This document shows, piece by piece, positions 5,077 through 5,724 of a stretch of 5,724 bases of DNA (its first letter is position 1; every line of letters starts with the position of its first letter). The stretch spans positions 1 to 5,724 of the forward strand of contig JABMOJ010000545.1 in NCBI GenBank assembly GCA_013204195.1, in the 5' to 3' direction. The notes below the pieces were generated by a model. It made no database searches. It had not been told where the DNA came from and saw nothing but the letters and a program-made list of their open reading frames with translations. This DNA comes from SAR86 cluster bacterium. Lineage in GTDB: Bacteria > Pseudomonadota > Gammaproteobacteria > Pseudomonadales > Azotimanducaceae. Position numbers and translations under genes: made by a program.

Positions 5077-5724
5077 GAGGGCGAAAGTCGGCCACCACAT
5101 TCTGGTCTCGCTGGTTGCGCAGGGCCGTGAGCTGGGCGAGGATCGCCACGGCGATCTCTGCTGGGGTTTTGCTGCCGATGGGCAGGCCAACGGGCGCATG
5201 TAAACGGTCAATCTCAGCGCTGGTCAGTTCCAGCTGCAACAGACGTTCGCGGCGTTTCGCCGAGGTGCGGGTGGAGCCCATCGCGCCCACGAAAAACGCA
5301 TCGGTTTTCAAGGCTTCCATCAAACCCATATCGTCGATCCGTGGATCATGGGTCAGGGCAATAATGGCTGAGAAGGAATCGTTGGCGTAGCGTCTGACCG
5401 CATCGTCAGGCATGTCGCTGATCAATTGCACGCCTTCCACAGGCCATTGGGCCAGGACCTCGGGCCGGGGATCGCACACCAGCACTTGGTAGTCCAGGGT
5501 GCGAGCGATATTGGCCACATACATAGAGACCTGGCCGGCACCGATCAAAAATAGTTGGTAGCGAGGACCGTAGGTCTGTGCCAGCGTGGTGCCCTCGGGC
5601 ACGTCGGTTTGACTGCAATCACCATCAAATGTCAGGTGTTTAAAACGGGGTTGCTCGCTGACCTGCATATCGCCGGTGCTGATATCCACCAGGCGTTCGG
5701 TGCATTCACGGGCCGCCAGGCGGC
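5057..5724 (-). CDS. XdhC/CoxI-family molybdenum hydroxylase maturation protein (C-terminal part, runs off the right edge)
   Basis: The frame is open from the right edge to a TAG at 5059-5057, giving 221 visible residues. An internal GTG (5689) could be read as a start, but codons upstream stay open and the protein lacks the usual N-terminal XdhC domain, so the true start lies outside. XdhC proteins bind the molybdenum cofactor and hand it, sulfurated, to xanthine dehydrogenase-type enzymes in the cytosol. Counting from the first whole codon, LFLIGAGQVS (57-66) is the glycine-rich loop of the C-terminal Rossmann-like domain, VCDPRPE (82-88) follows, then ALTHDPRIDDMGLMEALK (122-139), FFVGAMGSTRT (143-153), KRRERLL and HAPVGLPIGSKTPAEIAVAIL (175-195), all typical of the family. 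The loop reads GAGQ where many members have GAGH. The last residues LAVSQ are encoded by the heptad repeat. It is followed by the MocA-like gene, its usual functional partner. Confidence 0.9.
   Translation of the reverse strand, partial: RLAARECTERLVDISTGDMQVSEQPRFKHLTFDGDCSQTDVPEGTTLAQTYGPRYQLFLIGAGQVSMYVANIARTLDYQVLVCDPRPEVLAQWPVEGVQLISDMPDDAVRRYANDSFSAIIALTHDPRIDDMGLMEALKTDAFFVGAMGSTRTSAKRRERLLQLELTSAEIDRLHAPVGLPIGSKTPAEIAVAILAQLTALRNQRDQNVVADFRPHLAVSQ

Overview
The window looks like chromosomal housekeeping DNA from a gammaproteobacterium, probably a free-living marine or environmental one. This is inferred from the close resemblance of the CysE and NadK proteins to gammaproteobacterial forms, from the lipoprotein start with a Cys-Gly4 linker, and from moderately GC-rich DNA. 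No plasmid, phage, IS or CRISPR signature is visible. Both ends cut through genes.

Layout, left to right. (1) 1-632, minus: the N-terminal part of a secreted lipoprotein with a cadherin/tandem-95-like Ig domain, running off the left edge. (2) 633-1034: a 402 bp divergent intergenic region with an extended -10 promoter and a 13 bp dyad. (3) 1035-1946, plus: a PLP enzyme of the ACC deaminase/D-cysteine desulfhydrase family. (4) 1947-2106: a compact convergent terminator zone in which an approximately 70 bp terminator module appears imperfectly duplicated in tandem. (5) 2107-2949, minus: cysE, serine O-acetyltransferase, whose start is best placed at an internal ATG behind a perfect AGGAGG. (6) 2950-3278: a divergent spacer. 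(7) 3279-4160, plus: nadK, NAD kinase. (8) 4178-4771, minus: a MocA/MobA-like nucleotidyltransferase, ending only 17 bp from the nadK stop. (9) 4772-5056: a spacer ending in a 91 bp heptanucleotide repeat array that runs into the end of the next gene. (10) 5057-5724, minus: the C-terminal part of an XdhC/CoxI-family protein, running off the right edge.

Functionally there are three themes. CysE makes O-acetylserine for cysteine synthesis and faces a PLP enzyme whose relatives act on D-cysteine or similar amino acids; a metabolic link is possible but unproven. NadK is an independent housekeeping gene. The XdhC-like protein and the MocA-like transferase lie in the same orientation and are a classical maturation pair for molybdenum hydroxylases (xanthine dehydrogenase, CO dehydrogenase or aldehyde oxidase type), suggesting that such an enzyme is encoded nearby or elsewhere in the genome.

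I did not find a clearly new multi-gene system. The most unusual signals are non-coding: the in-phase heptad array overlapping the XdhC stop codon, and the duplicated terminator module. CysE also lacks the C-terminal isoleucine tail that binds CysK in E. coli.
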